Assembly: GCA_009885285.1 (NCBI GenBank)
Contig: VFKX01000014.1
Span: 1 to 32,586, forward strand
Length of the DNA: 32,586 bases
Origin: Candidatus Falkowiibacteriota bacterium
GTDB taxonomy: Bacteria; Patescibacteriota; Patescibacteriia; Patescibacteriales; UBA12465
Reading direction: 5' to 3'
Position numbers and translations under genes: made by a program. Shown piece after piece: positions 1 to 8,466 of this stretch. The notes beneath the pieces were generated by a model, which saw only the letters and a program-made list of their open reading frames with translations, had not been told where the DNA came from and did no database searches. Every line of letters begins with the position of its first letter. Positions within the stretch are counted from its first letter, which is position 1.

Positions 1-35
1 GAGTGCTACGCTCTAACCAGCTGAGCTACCCAGCC
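1..35 (-). tRNA. tRNA 5' part, probably Met or Ile2 (CAT), cut by window edge
   Basis: The minus strand shows a tRNA 5' half: acceptor strand GGCTGGG, D-arm GCTC...GAGC, anticodon-stem strand TAGCA, then C32, T33 and a first anticodon base C at position 1. The remainder lies outside the window. Anticodon CAT is inferred from the C34 start and from family resemblance, so the identity is tentative. Confidence 0.75.
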
Positions 36-59
36 AAATACCGGATTTAATCCGGTGTG

Positions 60-133
60 TGCGCCCGACAGGATTTGAACCTGTAACCCCTTGGTCCGAA
101 GCCAAGTACTCTATCCAGTTGAGCTACGAGCGC
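60..133 (-). tRNA. tRNA-Arg (TCG)
   Basis: A full cloverleaf is visible on the minus strand: acceptor GCGCTCG pairs with CGGGCGC (one G-T wobble), the anticodon stem CTTGG/CCAAG encloses loop CTTCGGA, and the T-arm loop is TTCAAAT. The anticodon is TCG. The discriminator is A and no CCA is encoded, so the end must be added by a CCA-adding enzyme. Confidence 0.95.
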
Positions 134-195
134 TAATAATAATACCCTAGCGGTCAGGATGCAAATTTCCTAAGGAATGCTCCAGGTATTATATT

Positions 196-483
196 TTATC
201 TATTGCCCTTTAAGGCTTGTTTAAGGTGATAACCAGTCTTAAACTTCGCTACTTTAACGGCCGGAATAGTGATTCGTTCGTTCGGCTTTTGTGGATTAAC
301 GCCGCCTCGAGCATAGCGGACCCGGGACAAGAAAGTTCCGAAACCGGCGATGGTCACTTCGCGGTCATTTTTTAATTCTTCCACAATTGTGCCGGTCAAG
401 ACGTCTAACATCTTTTCCGCTTGCTTTTTGTTGAGGCCCTCGACATCATGATGAATTTTGTCGATTAGTTGTGCCTTGTTCAT
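196..483 (-). CDS. hup: DNA-binding protein HU
   Basis: This 95-residue protein has the full length of the HU/IHF family. It starts MNKAQLIDKIH, followed by the helical dimerisation part and the GFGTF turn. The beta-arm region (about residues 54-76) contains RGGVNPQKPNERITIPA, with the proline that intercalates into DNA in this family, and the protein ends in the usual VKVAKFKTGYHLKQAL helix. HU bends and compacts DNA as a dimer in the nucleoid. It lies 70 bases downstream of RNase Y on the same strand and could share its transcript. No strong Shine-Dalgarno is visible before the ATG. Whether it is a homodimeric HU or an IHF-like variant cannot be decided, but HU is much more likely. Confidence 0.95.
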   Translation of the reverse strand: MNKAQLIDKIHHDVEGLNKKQAEKMLDVLTGTIVEELKNDREVTIAGFGTFLSRVRYARGGVNPQKPNERITIPAVKVAKFKTGYHLKQALKGNR

Positions 484-553
484 ATTTTTGTTTTAGCTTA
501 ATTTTTAAGCTCGATTACGCAAATAATGGGCTTTTTAAAGGCTTTTTTACTTG

Positions 554-2077
554 TTAGCGGGCATATTCGGTCACCCTCATTTCCCGGATAACATTAACCT
601 TAATCTCCCCTGGGTATTTTAACTCACTTTCTATCTTTTTTGCAATATCTCTAGCCAAATTGTGAGCCTTGAAATCGTCGACCTGGTCAGGTTGGACAAA
701 AACGCGCACTTCGCGGCCGGCCTGAATGGCATAAACTTTCTCAATACCATCGAAAGTCATGGCGATTTTCTCGAGTTCCTCTAAGCGTTGTAAGTAATTT
801 TCGTAATTATCTTTGCGGGCTCCTGGACGGGCAGAGGAGATGGCGTCGGCGACTTTAACGATAACAGAAATAAGGGTGGCCGGTTTATCATCGTGATGGG
901 TGGCAATTGGAGCGATGATTTCGGCAGGTAAATTGAATTTCTTGGCAATATCGCGACCAATCTCGGTATGATTTCCTTGAACCTCGTGATCGACGGCTTT
1001 GCCGATATCGTGTAATAAGCCGCCTTTCTTGGCTAAAGTGACGTCAGCGCCTAATTCTTCAGCTAACATAGCAGCTAAATGGGCGACTTCAATAGAATGC
1101 TTTAAAGCGTTTTGGCCATAGCTGGTGCGGTATTTTAAGCGGCCCAAGATTTGGACCAGCTTCGGATCAAAGCCGGCCACGCCGACTTCATACATTGCTT
1201 CTTCGCCAGCTTTCTTGATATCAATAGCAATATCTTTCTTGGCGTTTTCGACAGCATCTTCAATCTTGGTCGGATGGATGCGACCGTCCTTAATTAAATA
1301 TTCTAAAGTTTTCTTAGCGATATGACGGCGGATTAAGGAGAAACCGGAAACTGTGATGGCGTTCGGGGTATCATCAACGATGATTTCTACGCCGGTCATG
1401 TTTTCGATAGCCTTGATATTTCGGCCTTCGCGGCCGATAATGCGGCCCTTCATTTCATCGTTAGGCAATTCTACAGAAGTGGTGGTGAGTTCAACGGTGT
1501 AATTTGATACCATCCGCTGCATAGCCAGAGCCATGATATCTTTAGCCTTATCATTTAAAGTTTCTTCAGCAAAATTATCAAGCTTATTGACCCGGACCAT
1601 TAAGTCCTCGGTACTATTAGCTTCAATATTTTTCATCAGAATCTCTTTGGCTTCAGCTTGAGTTAATCGGGAGACGCTTTCGAGCTTGGCTTCCTGCTCG
1701 ACTTTAATATTCTTAATTCTCTCTTTGATCTCTTGAACCTCGTTGACTTTGTCAAACAGCTTTTGCTGTTTTTCTTGCAGGTCTAAAAGCTTCTGAGAGA
1801 AAGAGGTTTCTCTCTGCTCGAGTCTTTTTTGAAGATCGTTAATCTCATTGCGACGGGTTATTTCTTCACGCTTAGCTTCGTCGATAATTTTCAAGGCTTT
1901 GTCTTGGGCCTTTAAAAGCAGGTCTTTTTCCTTGGTTTTTGCTTCGTTGATGAGCTTGTCGGCTTTATCGGCGGCATTACTGATTTTGGAATTGGCAGAC
2001 TTTTTGTAGAAAAGATAGCCAACTAAAAAACCACCCGCAATAAAGACTACATACAAGACATAGTTCAAATATTCCAT
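554..2077 (-). CDS. rny: ribonuclease Y
   Basis: The protein (507 residues, normal for the family) has an N-terminal membrane anchor at about residues 5-24. A long charged coiled coil follows to about 190, then a KH domain with GRIIGREGRNIKAIE, then an HD domain with the metal-binding GGLLHDIGKAVDHE and THHDDKPAT. The C-terminus with GREVRVFVQPDQ is typical. RNase Y is a membrane-tethered endoribonuclease that starts mRNA decay. The ATG at 2077 is chosen because it opens directly into the anchor. It is transcribed toward the HU gene. The 378 bases upstream are non-coding and hold no convincing -35/-10 pair. Other RNA-decay genes (PNPase, KhpA, an NYN nuclease) occur later in the window but in a separate unit. 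Confidence 0.97.
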   Translation of the reverse strand: MEYLNYVLYVVFIAGGFLVGYLFYKKSANSKISNAADKADKLINEAKTKEKDLLLKAQDKALKIIDEAKREEITRRNEINDLQKRLEQRETSFSQKLLDLQEKQQKLFDKVNEVQEIKERIKNIKVEQEAKLESVSRLTQAEAKEILMKNIEANSTEDLMVRVNKLDNFAEETLNDKAKDIMALAMQRMVSNYTVELTTTSVELPNDEMKGRIIGREGRNIKAIENMTGVEIIVDDTPNAITVSGFSLIRRHIAKKTLEYLIKDGRIHPTKIEDAVENAKKDIAIDIKKAGEEAMYEVGVAGFDPKLVQILGRLKYRTSYGQNALKHSIEVAHLAAMLAEELGADVTLAKKGGLLHDIGKAVDHEVQGNHTEIGRDIAKKFNLPAEIIAPIATHHDDKPATLISVIVKVADAISSARPGARKDNYENYLQRLEELEKIAMTFDGIEKVYAIQAGREVRVFVQPDQVDDFKAHNLARDIAKKIESELKYPGEIKVNVIREMRVTEYAR

Positions 2078-2402
2078 ATAAGGGCGGCTGTCTTTAGAAG
2101 TTCGGTGGTGGTTTTAGGGCCTATTTAATTATTGAAAATATTGCAACCTCAGGGCTGAAATGCAGCTTATTTTAGAGGCGAGTAGCTACTCGCTTGATTT
2201 TTAGCTAATTTTAGATTAAAAACCAGGTTAAACATAAATGATGTGACACTCAAAAATAATTTTAGGGCTAGATTCCAGGGGTTAATTCTTTCAACAACTT
2301 CTAAAAACAGAACTAATTAATAATAATGTTAATTACAGGTTCACTTTAGCACTATTTTTAAGATTTGGGAAGAGCTGGGGCGGCTCCGGCAGATTTAACT
2401 GA
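2078..2402. other. Non-coding gap upstream of RNase Y
   Basis: This is the main part of a 378-base gap; the rest holds the terminator at 2403-2436. I found no open frame with a ribosome-binding site. The one notable element is a perfect 16-base palindrome at 2178-2193 (GCGAGTAG/CTACTCGC). On the plus strand a short T-rich tail follows it. It may be a weak hairpin or operator in the rny leader. Confidence 0.5.
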
Positions 2403-2436
2403 GTAATAAAAAAGAGATGCTTGGAGAGCATCTCTT
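2403..2436 (-). terminator. Rho-independent terminator of the FN3-like lipoprotein gene
   Basis: A 9-bp perfect stem (AAGAGATGC/GCATCTCTT) with a 7-base loop is followed on the minus strand by a T-rich run. It lies about 20 bases past the stop codon of the gene ending at 2456. Confidence 0.88.
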
Positions 2437-2455
2437 GGTGACGTAAATGATTTTT

Positions 2456-2914
2456 TTAGGGAGCTTTTAGAGTGGTGAACTCAATGTTGGCTCCGATTGT
2501 TTCTCCGGTCGAGTTTTTGGCCTTGATAGCGGCTAAATACTTGGTCTCGGGCTGTAATTCTTTGATCTTAATGGTAATGCGCACACTTTGACGGCCACTA
2601 TAGGTCGAATCCAGGTTATGCTTTTCCCATTGAATACTATCGGCCCGTGATAATTCAAACCAGACCTTAACAGCTTTGTCATTAGGGGTTACCGCTGCTT
2701 TTAATAGAGCTTCGCAATCCGTTATCGCATTGGCGCCATCTAGAATGACTATCGGATTAGAAGCGGTGATAACTGAGTCTTGATGGGAATTAGTAATAGT
2801 GTCTAGCGGTTCAAGATTCTCAACTAATTGTAGTTCGCAAGCAGAGGCTAAAAGCATCATCCCCAGAGAAATTGCAATGATAAAGGCAATCCAAAGTCTA
2901 AATAATTTTTTCAT
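2456..2914 (-). CDS. Exported, probably lipid-anchored protein with FN3-like domain
   Basis: The 152-residue product begins MKKLFRLW, then a hydrophobic segment (about residues 9-25) ending in LLASAC. This resembles a lipobox, with Cys26 as the possible lipid-attached residue. The mature part (about 50-150) has the signature of an extracellular fibronectin-III-like fold: a VTPNDKAVKVWFEL strand, then ITIKIKELQPETKYLAAIKA and NSTGETIGANIEFTTL, matching the L-x-P-x-T-x-Y and N-S-x-G...F-T-T pattern. It is probably a small surface adhesion or scaffold module, with no catalytic motif visible. It is monocistronic, diverges from infB and has its own terminator. A TTGACA lies about 80 bases upstream on the minus strand, but no good -10 could be fixed. 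Confidence 0.75.
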   Translation of the reverse strand: MKKLFRLWIAFIIAISLGMMLLASACELQLVENLEPLDTITNSHQDSVITASNPIVILDGANAITDCEALLKAAVTPNDKAVKVWFELSRADSIQWEKHNLDSTYSGRQSVRITIKIKELQPETKYLAAIKAKNSTGETIGANIEFTTLKAP

Positions 2915-3005
2915 GTTCTATATAGGTATTTGATTGTGAAAGAGCAAGCTGACTTGTCTTAATGTTGAAATATTGTCACATTATATTATATTTGTCAAAT
3001 TCTGG

Positions 3006-3034
3006 TTGACTAAAGACGAAAAACACCGTAATCT
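3006..3034 (+). promoter_or_regulatory. Probable promoter of infB-rbfA
   Basis: TTGACT at 3006-3011 and TAATCT at 3029-3034 are separated by 17 bases, 33 bases before the infB ATG. The -35 is near consensus and the -10 is weak, but the same TAATCT recurs before rpsT. Confidence 0.5.
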
Positions 3035-3066
3035 TAAAGAATAAGTAAACTTTTAATAAAAAGACC

Positions 3067-5040
3067 ATGAACATAACCGAATTAGCCAGAATTTTACGAA
3101 TCCCCCCTCAAGAACTGCGCGATTTGCTGCCTCAGCTCGGTTTTGCCATTGGCCAAAAGGCCATTAAGGTTGATAATAATACCGCCAAGAAGATTATTAA
3201 GGAATGGCCGTTCTTGCGCCGTCAATGGGAACAGAAAAAAATGGCAGCGGCTATGAAAAAGCAGGACGAGGTTTTACCGAAAGAGAAGAAGACAATCTCT
3301 GTTCCAAGGGTTATCACTGTTCGTGCTTATGCAGAATTAGCCGGCATCCCAGTTAACCGCGTTTTAGCAGAACTGATGAAAAACGGCGTTTTTACTTCCA
3401 TTAACGAAAAGATTGATTTTGACACTGCTTCTATTATTGGGGAAAATTTAAATTTAGATGTTCAGCTAGCCGAGGCTAAGGTTGAAGAAAATGATAAGGA
3501 GGATAAGAAGTTGGAAAATATTTTAGCGGGTGAAAAAGAAGCAGACATGCAAGATCGTCCGCCAGTCATCGTTGTCATGGGTCACGTCGATCACGGTAAG
3601 ACTAAATTATTAGATTCTATCCGCAGTACTGACGTAGTTGCCGGCGAAGCTGGTGGCATTACTCAGCATATTGGTGCTTATCAGATCATCCGCAAAAATC
3701 GGACTTTAACTTTTATTGATACTCCGGGGCACGAAGCTTTTACCGCTATGCGTAGTCGCGGCGCCAAGGTGGCTGATATTGCTATTCTTGTGGTAGCAGC
3801 TGATGACGGTGTGAAACCGCAGACCGTGGAAGCCTATCGCATTATTGAGGCGGCTAAGATCCCATTCTTAGTGGCTATTAATAAAATCGATAAGCCGGCG
3901 GCCGATGTTAATCGTGTTAAACAGGAATTATCAACTCAATTAAATATTACTCCGGAAGATTGGGGCGGCAAGACTATCTGCTCGCCGATTTCTGCTAAAG
4001 AAGGGACTGGTATTGAAGAATTATTAGACATGGTTCTATTGGTAGCGGAAACTGAAGGCGTAGCTTTAAAGGCCAACCCGAATACTGAGGCGGCGGGCAC
4101 AGTAATTGAATCAAACGTGGATAAAGCCGCTGGTCCTTTAGCTACTATTCTTGTTCAGAATGGGACCTTACGAGTCGGCGATCAGCTTTGCTTTAATGAA
4201 GTTGTCTATGGCAAAGTTAAATCTTTAAAAAATTATAAAGGCGAAGAAGTTAAGGAAGCTGGCCCGTCTAGCCCGGTTAAAATATTAGGCCTGAAGATTT
4301 CTCCAGCTGTCGGCGATATCTTAAATGTCGGCGAAGGCGAGAAGGTGAAAATTAGAAAAATAAAATCCAATTCTCAGAATGCTGATAACTTCTTAGTGGC
4401 AGGCGAGGAAGCCGGCGAAGATAAAATTCCGAAAGTTAACGTGGTGATTAAGACTGATTTTTTAGGATCAGCTGAAGCGATTGAAGAGTCTTTGATGAAG
4501 TTGAATAATGAAAAAGTTAAGGTTAAGGTTATTAGTAAGGGCTTGGGCTATATTACTGAAGGTGATGTTAAGCGCGCCGAAGACGCCGGCGCTAAAGTGC
4601 TCGGCTTTAATGTCCGTATGTCTCCAGCGATGGAAAATCTCGTTCGCGAAAAGCAAGTGACCGTCAAGATTTTTTCCATTATTTACGACCTGATTAAATA
4701 CATTAAAGATGAAATGCAATTACTCGTTAAGCCGGAAATCAACCGCATTGATTTGGGCCGCTTGAAAGTGCTCGCTGTCTTCAGAACCGAAAGTAATAGT
4801 CAGATTGTCGGCGGCAAAGTTCTCGACGGAATTTTGAAAAATAATAGCTTGGTGGCGGTGAAGCGCGGCGATGATTTTATCGTCTCCGGCAAGCTGACCC
4901 GGTTGCAGTCCGGTAAACAAGATGTGGATATGGTTGAGCAGGACACGGAAGCCGGCATTAAGTATGAAGGCAAGCCGCTCATCGTTGAGGGCGACATCTT
5001 GTATGTCTATCAAGAAGAGCGCGTAGTCGATAAAATATAA
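3067..5040 (+). CDS. infB: Translation initiation factor IF-2
   Basis: IF-2 (657 residues) is the GTPase that places initiator tRNA on the 30S subunit and promotes subunit joining. An N-terminal IF2_N-type helical region ([21 protein letters not shown]) is followed by a second such module near residue 80. The G domain starts at about 165 with G1 GHVDHGKT (from residue 172), G3 DTPGHE, G4 NKID and G5 SAK. Domain II and the C-terminal tRNA-binding domains ([27 protein letters not shown]) follow. It lacks the very long N-terminal extension of enterobacterial IF-2, so it is a short form. The rbfA start codon lies 3 bases after its stop, so the two are co-transcribed. This initiation apparatus must use the atypical initiator tRNA found at 17158-17230. 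Confidence 0.98.
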   Translation: MNITELARILRIPPQELRDLLPQLGFAIGQKAIKVDNNTAKKIIKEWPFLRRQWEQKKMAAAMKKQDEVLPKEKKTISVPRVITVRAYAELAGIPVNRVLAELMKNGVFTSINEKIDFDTASIIGENLNLDVQLAEAKVEENDKEDKKLENILAGEKEADMQDRPPVIVVMGHVDHGKTKLLDSIRSTDVVAGEAGGITQHIGAYQIIRKNRTLTFIDTPGHEAFTAMRSRGAKVADIAILVVAADDGVKPQTVEAYRIIEAAKIPFLVAINKIDKPAADVNRVKQELSTQLNITPEDWGGKTICSPISAKEGTGIEELLDMVLLVAETEGVALKANPNTEAAGTVIESNVDKAAGPLATILVQNGTLRVGDQLCFNEVVYGKVKSLKNYKGEEVKEAGPSSPVKILGLKISPAVGDILNVGEGEKVKIRKIKSNSQNADNFLVAGEEAGEDKIPKVNVVIKTDFLGSAEAIEESLMKLNNEKVKVKVISKGLGYITEGDVKRAEDAGAKVLGFNVRMSPAMENLVREKQVTVKIFSIIYDLIKYIKDEMQLLVKPEINRIDLGRLKVLAVFRTESNSQIVGGKVLDGILKNNSLVAVKRGDDFIVSGKLTRLQSGKQDVDMVEQDTEAGIKYEGKPLIVEGDILYVYQEERVVDKI

Positions 5041-5043
5041 ACT

Positions 5044-5412
5044 ATGTCTAAAGTTCCACGTTTAAACGAAATGCTGAGAGAAGAACTAGCCGCGGTGATT
5101 AACCGAGAGGTTGGTTTGCCGAACGCTTTAATTACCGTCACTTACGTCGAGTGTAGCGAAGACTTGAAGCAGGCTCGGATTGGCGTTTCTGTTTTACCAG
5201 ACAACTTAGCTGGGACTGCTTTGCGCAAGTTAAGGTCAGAATCCGGTCAGATTGTCGGTCTTTTGCGCCAGCGGGTGAAGCTGCGCCGCTTGCCGAAATT
5301 CGTCTGGGAATTTGATGCCACCGAAAGGGAAGCGAGTAAAATTGAAAGATTAATTGCCGGTATTGATGAAGAGGATAATGAAGATAATGATGACGAGCGA
5401 CCGGGAATGTAA
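5044..5412 (+). CDS. rbfA: Ribosome-binding factor A
   Basis: This 122-residue protein matches RbfA in size and pattern: RLNEMLREELAAVINREV at the start, ITVTYVECSEDLKQARIGVSVL in the KH-like core, and LRQRVKLRRLPKFVWEFDATEREASKIERLI toward the end. RbfA assists late 30S maturation around the 16S rRNA 5' helix. A short acidic tail (EEDNEDNDDE) extends the C-terminus. It follows infB by 3 bases and is closed by a hairpin terminator at 5435, so infB-rbfA form one unit. Confidence 0.95.
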   Translation: MSKVPRLNEMLREELAAVINREVGLPNALITVTYVECSEDLKQARIGVSVLPDNLAGTALRKLRSESGQIVGLLRQRVKLRRLPKFVWEFDATEREASKIERLIAGIDEEDNEDNDDERPGM

Positions 5413-5434
5413 ACTATATTGGCGGTTAAATAAG

Positions 5435-5461
5435 AAGTCCAGCTAGTCTGGACTTTTTTTG
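5435..5461 (+). terminator. Rho-independent terminator after rbfA
   Basis: An 8-bp perfect stem (AAGTCCAG/CTGGACTT) with loop CTAGT is followed by a run of T. The next gene starts only 25 bases later, so read-through may supply part of its expression. Confidence 0.92.
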
Positions 5462-5485
5462 TTAAATCAGCTAGGATAATTGATT

Positions 5486-6493
5486 ATGAATTTAACAGAA
5501 AAGTTTCAATTTGCTTACGAAAAAATCCGCTCGTCCCGGCGGCTTTTAATCGTGAGCCATGTTTCTCCGGATGCTGACGCTCTGTCTTCAATCGGTGCGA
5601 TGATTGAAGTGGCGCGACCGCTCAGTTTGGATATTTCGGCCTATGCCGATAAGAAGCCAGTTGGTGCCTACGCCTTTATTCCGAATGAAGCTCTGGTTTT
5701 TTCCGAGCTACCTGAGAACTTGGAATTATTTGACACTATTATTATCCTGGATTGCGGCTCGATTGCGCGGACTGGTTTAGAATCTGGACTGAGAAAGATG
5801 ATTAAGGATAATAATGAAGGGAGGTTGATTAAGCGTCCGTTTATCATGGAATTTGACCACCACCAACCCCAGGAGGCCTATGCTGACTTAGAAATTCGTC
5901 TGCCGGAGAAAGCCTCGACAACAGAAATCATCTATCATTTCTTGAAAGCCAATAACCTGGAAATCACGAAGGAGCTAGCGAATTGCATTCTTATCGGTTT
6001 AATGACTGATACCGGGCATTTCATGCACGCCAATTCTTCCAAAGAGGCGATTGCTGTTTCTTCAGAAATGCTTTTGCGCGGCGCCTCCATTCCGAAAATT
6101 ATCAGCCACACGGTCAATAACAAGAGCTTTGGCTCGTTGAAAGTTTGGGGTCGGGCGATGGAGAATATGCATTTTAATACCGAGACAGGACTCGCCTCTT
6201 CTGGATTATCTGTTTCTGATTTGGAGGAGCTAGTCAGTGAAGACACTGATTTGGGTTTGGATATTTTCGGCGATATTGTTTCATTTCTTAGCCGCTTGGC
6301 GGATGTTAAAGTCGCGCTTTTGATGCGCGAGGAAGGCGGCCGGGTCAAGTGTAGTTTGCGGGCTAATGATGACGGGGCCGATGTTGAGGCGATTGCCAGA
6401 GGTTTTGGCGGTGGCGGACATAAGAAGGCGGCTGGCTTCTCCTTAGAGGGGAGACTGGCGAGAACTGAAAAAGGTTGGAAAGTTGTGAAATAA
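5486..6493 (+). CDS. nrnA: DHH/DHHA1 phosphoesterase (NrnA-like oligoribonuclease/pAp phosphatase)
   Basis: The 335-residue protein has the bipartite DHH fold. The N-terminal part carries SHVSPDADALSS (His25, Asp29, Asp31), ILDCGS (Asp89) and the name-giving DHH at 124-126, then MTDTGHF. The C-terminal DHHA1 part ends in GGGGHKKAAGF. These are the metal- and substrate-binding motifs of NrnA, which degrades short RNA oligonucleotides and dephosphorylates pAp. I choose the ATG at 5486 because AGGA (5473-5476) is well spaced from it; an in-frame TTG six bases earlier is less likely. Position after infB-rbfA matches the common bacterial order. Cyclic-dinucleotide phosphodiesterase activity cannot be excluded, but no membrane or sensor domain is present. 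Confidence 0.93.
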   Translation: MNLTEKFQFAYEKIRSSRRLLIVSHVSPDADALSSIGAMIEVARPLSLDISAYADKKPVGAYAFIPNEALVFSELPENLELFDTIIILDCGSIARTGLESGLRKMIKDNNEGRLIKRPFIMEFDHHQPQEAYADLEIRLPEKASTTEIIYHFLKANNLEITKELANCILIGLMTDTGHFMHANSSKEAIAVSSEMLLRGASIPKIISHTVNNKSFGSLKVWGRAMENMHFNTETGLASSGLSVSDLEELVSEDTDLGLDIFGDIVSFLSRLADVKVALLMREEGGRVKCSLRANDDGADVEAIARGFGGGGHKKAAGFSLEGRLARTEKGWKVVK

Positions 6494-6520
6494 AAAAACC
6501 ATCTTTTTATTAAAGATGGT
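6491..6520 (-). terminator. Terminator between convergent genes (nrnA / small unknown gene)
   Basis: A 9-bp perfect stem (ACCATCTTT/AAAGATGGT) with a 5-base loop. The minus strand has seven T directly after it, serving the gene ending at 6537. On the plus strand the tail is poor, so it may only partly stop nrnA transcripts. Confidence 0.88.
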
Positions 6521-6536
6521 CAATTTGATGCTGTTA

Positions 6537-6734
6537 TTAAAACATGATAAGTACTCCGTCACACATAGCGCTGCCCGTACTCTTGGTTGGGTAGGCTTCA
6601 TTGAAGTTCAGTTCAATCTCAGTTAGCCCTATTTGTTTTAAGCCTTTCATGGCTTCGCTGTAGAAATTTGCAGTTTGCAGAATTTCTGTGGCCATTTCTT
6701 CTACTTCTTTTCTGGCCTGAGTTTTTTCATCCAT
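6537..6734 (-). CDS. Small protein of unknown function
   Basis: I do not recognise this 65-residue protein. The N-terminal two thirds (MDEKTQARKEVEEMATEIL and on) look helical and acidic, and the tail is hydrophobic and Gly-rich (SAMCDGVLIMF). There is no signal peptide or membrane segment. Support for a real gene comes from its surroundings: a near-consensus promoter (TTGACT, 17 bases, TATTAT) upstream and a strong terminator directly after the stop. No good Shine-Dalgarno precedes the ATG. Confidence 0.65.
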   Translation of the reverse strand: MDEKTQARKEVEEMATEILQTANFYSEAMKGLKQIGLTEIELNFNEAYPTKSTGSAMCDGVLIMF

Positions 6735-6764
6735 GATTCTATATTTTTATAAAGTTCTAATGAA

Positions 6765-6793
6765 ATAATACAATTAATCTTATAATAAGTCAA
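6765..6793 (-). promoter_or_regulatory. Promoter of the small unknown gene
   Basis: On the minus strand TTGACT (6793-6788) and TATTAT (6770-6765) are exactly 17 bases apart, and the gene starts 30 bases downstream. It sits just after the trmD terminator, so the small gene is an independent unit. Confidence 0.78.
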
Positions 6794-6796
6794 GTA

Positions 6797-6827
6797 TTAA
6801 AAAAGACTCTAATTGCTTAAAGCCTTT
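6797..6827 (-). terminator. Terminator of trmD
   Basis: On the minus strand AAAGGCTTTAA and TTAGAGTCTTT pair over 11 bases (two G-T wobbles) around a GCAA tetraloop, followed by TTT. It lies 12 bases past the trmD stop. Confidence 0.75.
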
Positions 6828-6839
6828 TATATATGGGCA

Positions 6840-7511
6840 TTATTGCTTCTTCATCTCTCCCTCCCGCCATTCTTTTATCTTCTTATGATCTCCAGAGAGG
6901 AGGACTTTTGGTACCGGATATTTTTTCTTGTTGGCGATAAATATTTCAGGACGGGTATATTGTGGATATTCTAAAACACCAGTTTCTGAATGTGATTCCT
7001 CAATGATACTTTGCTTATTACCTAGAACTCCAGGCAGGAGGCGAGTAATGGAGTCAATGATTGTTAGGGCCGGTAATTCGCCGCCGGTTAGCACATAGTC
7101 GCCGATTGATATCTCTTCGTCAATAAACTTCTTGATGCGGGCGTCAACACCCTCATAGCGGCCACAGACGAAGATGACCTCATCCAGCTTGGAATACTTC
7201 TGAGCTAGGGCTTGGTTCCATTTTTGGCCGCTGGCAGACATCAAGAGAACCTTTCGTTTCTTCGGATTAACTTTCTTATTTGTTTTCTTGATAGCCTCCA
7301 GGGCTTTATAGAGTGGCTCAATTTTCATCAGCATGCCCGCGCCGCCGCCATAGGGCGTGTCATCGACAGTTTTATGGTTATCGGTCGTCCAATCGCGCAG
7401 ATTGTGAATTTTAAAGCTGGCCGCTTTTTTTTCTCGGGCCCGCTTTAAAATACTCTCATTGAGATAAGAGTCGAAGATGCCAGGGAAGATGGTTAAGAGA
7501 TGGAATTTCAT
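6840..7511 (-). CDS. trmD: tRNA (guanine-N1-)-methyltransferase TrmD
   Basis: TrmD methylates G37 of tRNAs that read CNN codons, using S-adenosylmethionine and a trefoil-knot SPOUT fold. The 223-residue sequence carries DDTPYGGGAGMLMK, VCGRYEGVDARI, the knot loop EISIGDYVLTGGE, and LPGVLGNKQSIIEESHS followed by LEYPQYTRPEIF. It ends with VLLSGDHKKIKEWR, the C-terminal tRNA-binding helix. It is only slightly shorter than the usual 240-250 residues. Unlike the common rpsP-khpA-rimM-trmD-rplS arrangement, it stands alone here, about 1.1 kb from khpA and rpsP, with its own extended -10 promoter and terminator. Confidence 0.97.
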   Translation of the reverse strand: MKFHLLTIFPGIFDSYLNESILKRAREKKAASFKIHNLRDWTTDNHKTVDDTPYGGGAGMLMKIEPLYKALEAIKKTNKKVNPKKRKVLLMSASGQKWNQALAQKYSKLDEVIFVCGRYEGVDARIKKFIDEEISIGDYVLTGGELPALTIIDSITRLLPGVLGNKQSIIEESHSETGVLEYPQYTRPEIFIANKKKYPVPKVLLSGDHKKIKEWREGEMKKQ

Positions 7512-7566
7512 ATGTTTAGTTCAGTACATTTGCGTATAAAGCCTTAAATTTAAGCCGAATATAGTA

Positions 7567-7594
7567 ATTATAGCATTGCTCGGCGTGATAACAA
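7567..7594 (-). promoter_or_regulatory. Promoter of trmD
   Basis: On the minus strand TTGTTA (7594-7589) and TATAAT (7572-7567) are 16 bases apart. TGC directly before the -10 gives an extended -10 element. The ATG is 55 bases downstream. Confidence 0.75.
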
Positions 7595-7721
7595 TGGTTC
7601 TAGGCAGTTTTGATGCTGTCTATATAAACGTTTTACTTTATGATTAATAACATATTATCTAATATTAAGCAAATAATCTATATAATCATGTTTATGAGCT
7701 TGTGATAAAACTAAGTCCTGA
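7595..7721. other. AT-rich spacer between divergent promoters
   Basis: The 323-base gap between trmD and the gene at 7835 contains the two divergent promoters. The stretch between them is AT-rich and I see no reading frame or strong hairpin in it. Confidence 0.5.
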
Positions 7722-7750
7722 TTGACAAATATGCTATCTTATGTTATAAT
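7722..7750 (+). promoter_or_regulatory. Perfect consensus sigma-70 promoter with extended -10
   Basis: TTGACA (7722-7727) and TATAAT (7745-7750) are separated by 17 bases, and TGT precedes the -10. This is the best promoter in the window. Transcription should start near 7757, giving a leader of about 78 bases before the ATG at 7835. Confidence 0.92.
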
Positions 7751-7834
7751 AAACCCAGATCATTTAAAAATTAATAGAGTCAGCCGAAAATCTATCAGAC
7801 AAAAAGAGTAGGCCAAACAAATAAATTTAGAGAA

Positions 7835-8431
7835 ATGAAAGCATTAGTTATTAAGACCAGGAGCGGAAGATTGCTCGTTAAACAAGGCAGTGATTATGGT
7901 TTTTTCCAAAATGGTATTCTATTAAGAAGAACATCGGAAATGTTCTGGAATGAGGCTTCAAATAATTGGTTCACGGTCACCTTGACTGGTGAGAAACGTA
8001 TTGAGATAATGCGTCCCAGGAAAAGAAAAACAGTTAATGGAATAGTCCTGGAAGAAAGAAAGGCTCGCGAGGTTCCTGTTAAAAAAATTACACCTGTTGA
8101 AGTAATAGAAATGGAAGGCACATTTATCTTTCCGGTTACATCAGATTGGGAAGTCATTAAGATTCTGACAGACTATGAAGAAAACTTTCAGTATGGTAAG
8201 TCTCTTGTAAAAGATACCTACTATCTGATTAGAATGAAAAACAACGAAAGTCAATACGGAAAAATCCCCTACATTGTGGATCAGTCAGATGTCTCTAACT
8301 ATCAAAATATTCCAAAACTGACATTTTTGGATGCACCTGAATTGCCGGGATGGTATGACGGTTGTCATCAGGCTTCTATAGTATTAGAGGCTCATCCGGA
8401 TTTTAATTTCTGTGCCAAGGATTTGGAATAA
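7835..8431 (+). CDS. Protein of unknown function under a very strong promoter
   Basis: I do not recognise this 198-residue protein. It has no signal peptide or membrane segment and is predicted cytoplasmic. The first 60 residues look beta-rich (KALVIKTRSGRLLVKQG; NNWFTVTLTGEKRIEIM). A basic patch follows (MRPRKRKT, EERKAREVPVKK), and the C-terminal third contains a WYDGCH motif and a second Cys near the end. GAGA four bases before the ATG is a weak ribosome-binding site. The gene is framed by a perfect consensus promoter and a perfect terminator, so it is probably abundantly expressed on its own transcript. It may bind nucleic acid through the basic patch, but that is only a guess. Confidence 0.8.
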   Translation: MKALVIKTRSGRLLVKQGSDYGFFQNGILLRRTSEMFWNEASNNWFTVTLTGEKRIEIMRPRKRKTVNGIVLEERKAREVPVKKITPVEVIEMEGTFIFPVTSDWEVIKILTDYEENFQYGKSLVKDTYYLIRMKNNESQYGKIPYIVDQSDVSNYQNIPKLTFLDAPELPGWYDGCHQASIVLEAHPDFNFCAKDLE

Positions 8432-8466
8432 GTGTAAAACAATTTTTCTTTAAGCTTTTTAGAACT

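Noticed and set aside
495-511. AGCTTAA/TTAAGCT hairpin between HU and RNase Y genes as a terminator
   Set aside because: It is AT-rich with a 3-base loop and has no T run on the minus strand, so termination is not supported.
4468-5013. Three minus-strand frames of 65-97 codons within infB
   Set aside because: They are antisense to conserved IF-2 coding sequence and have no signals of their own.
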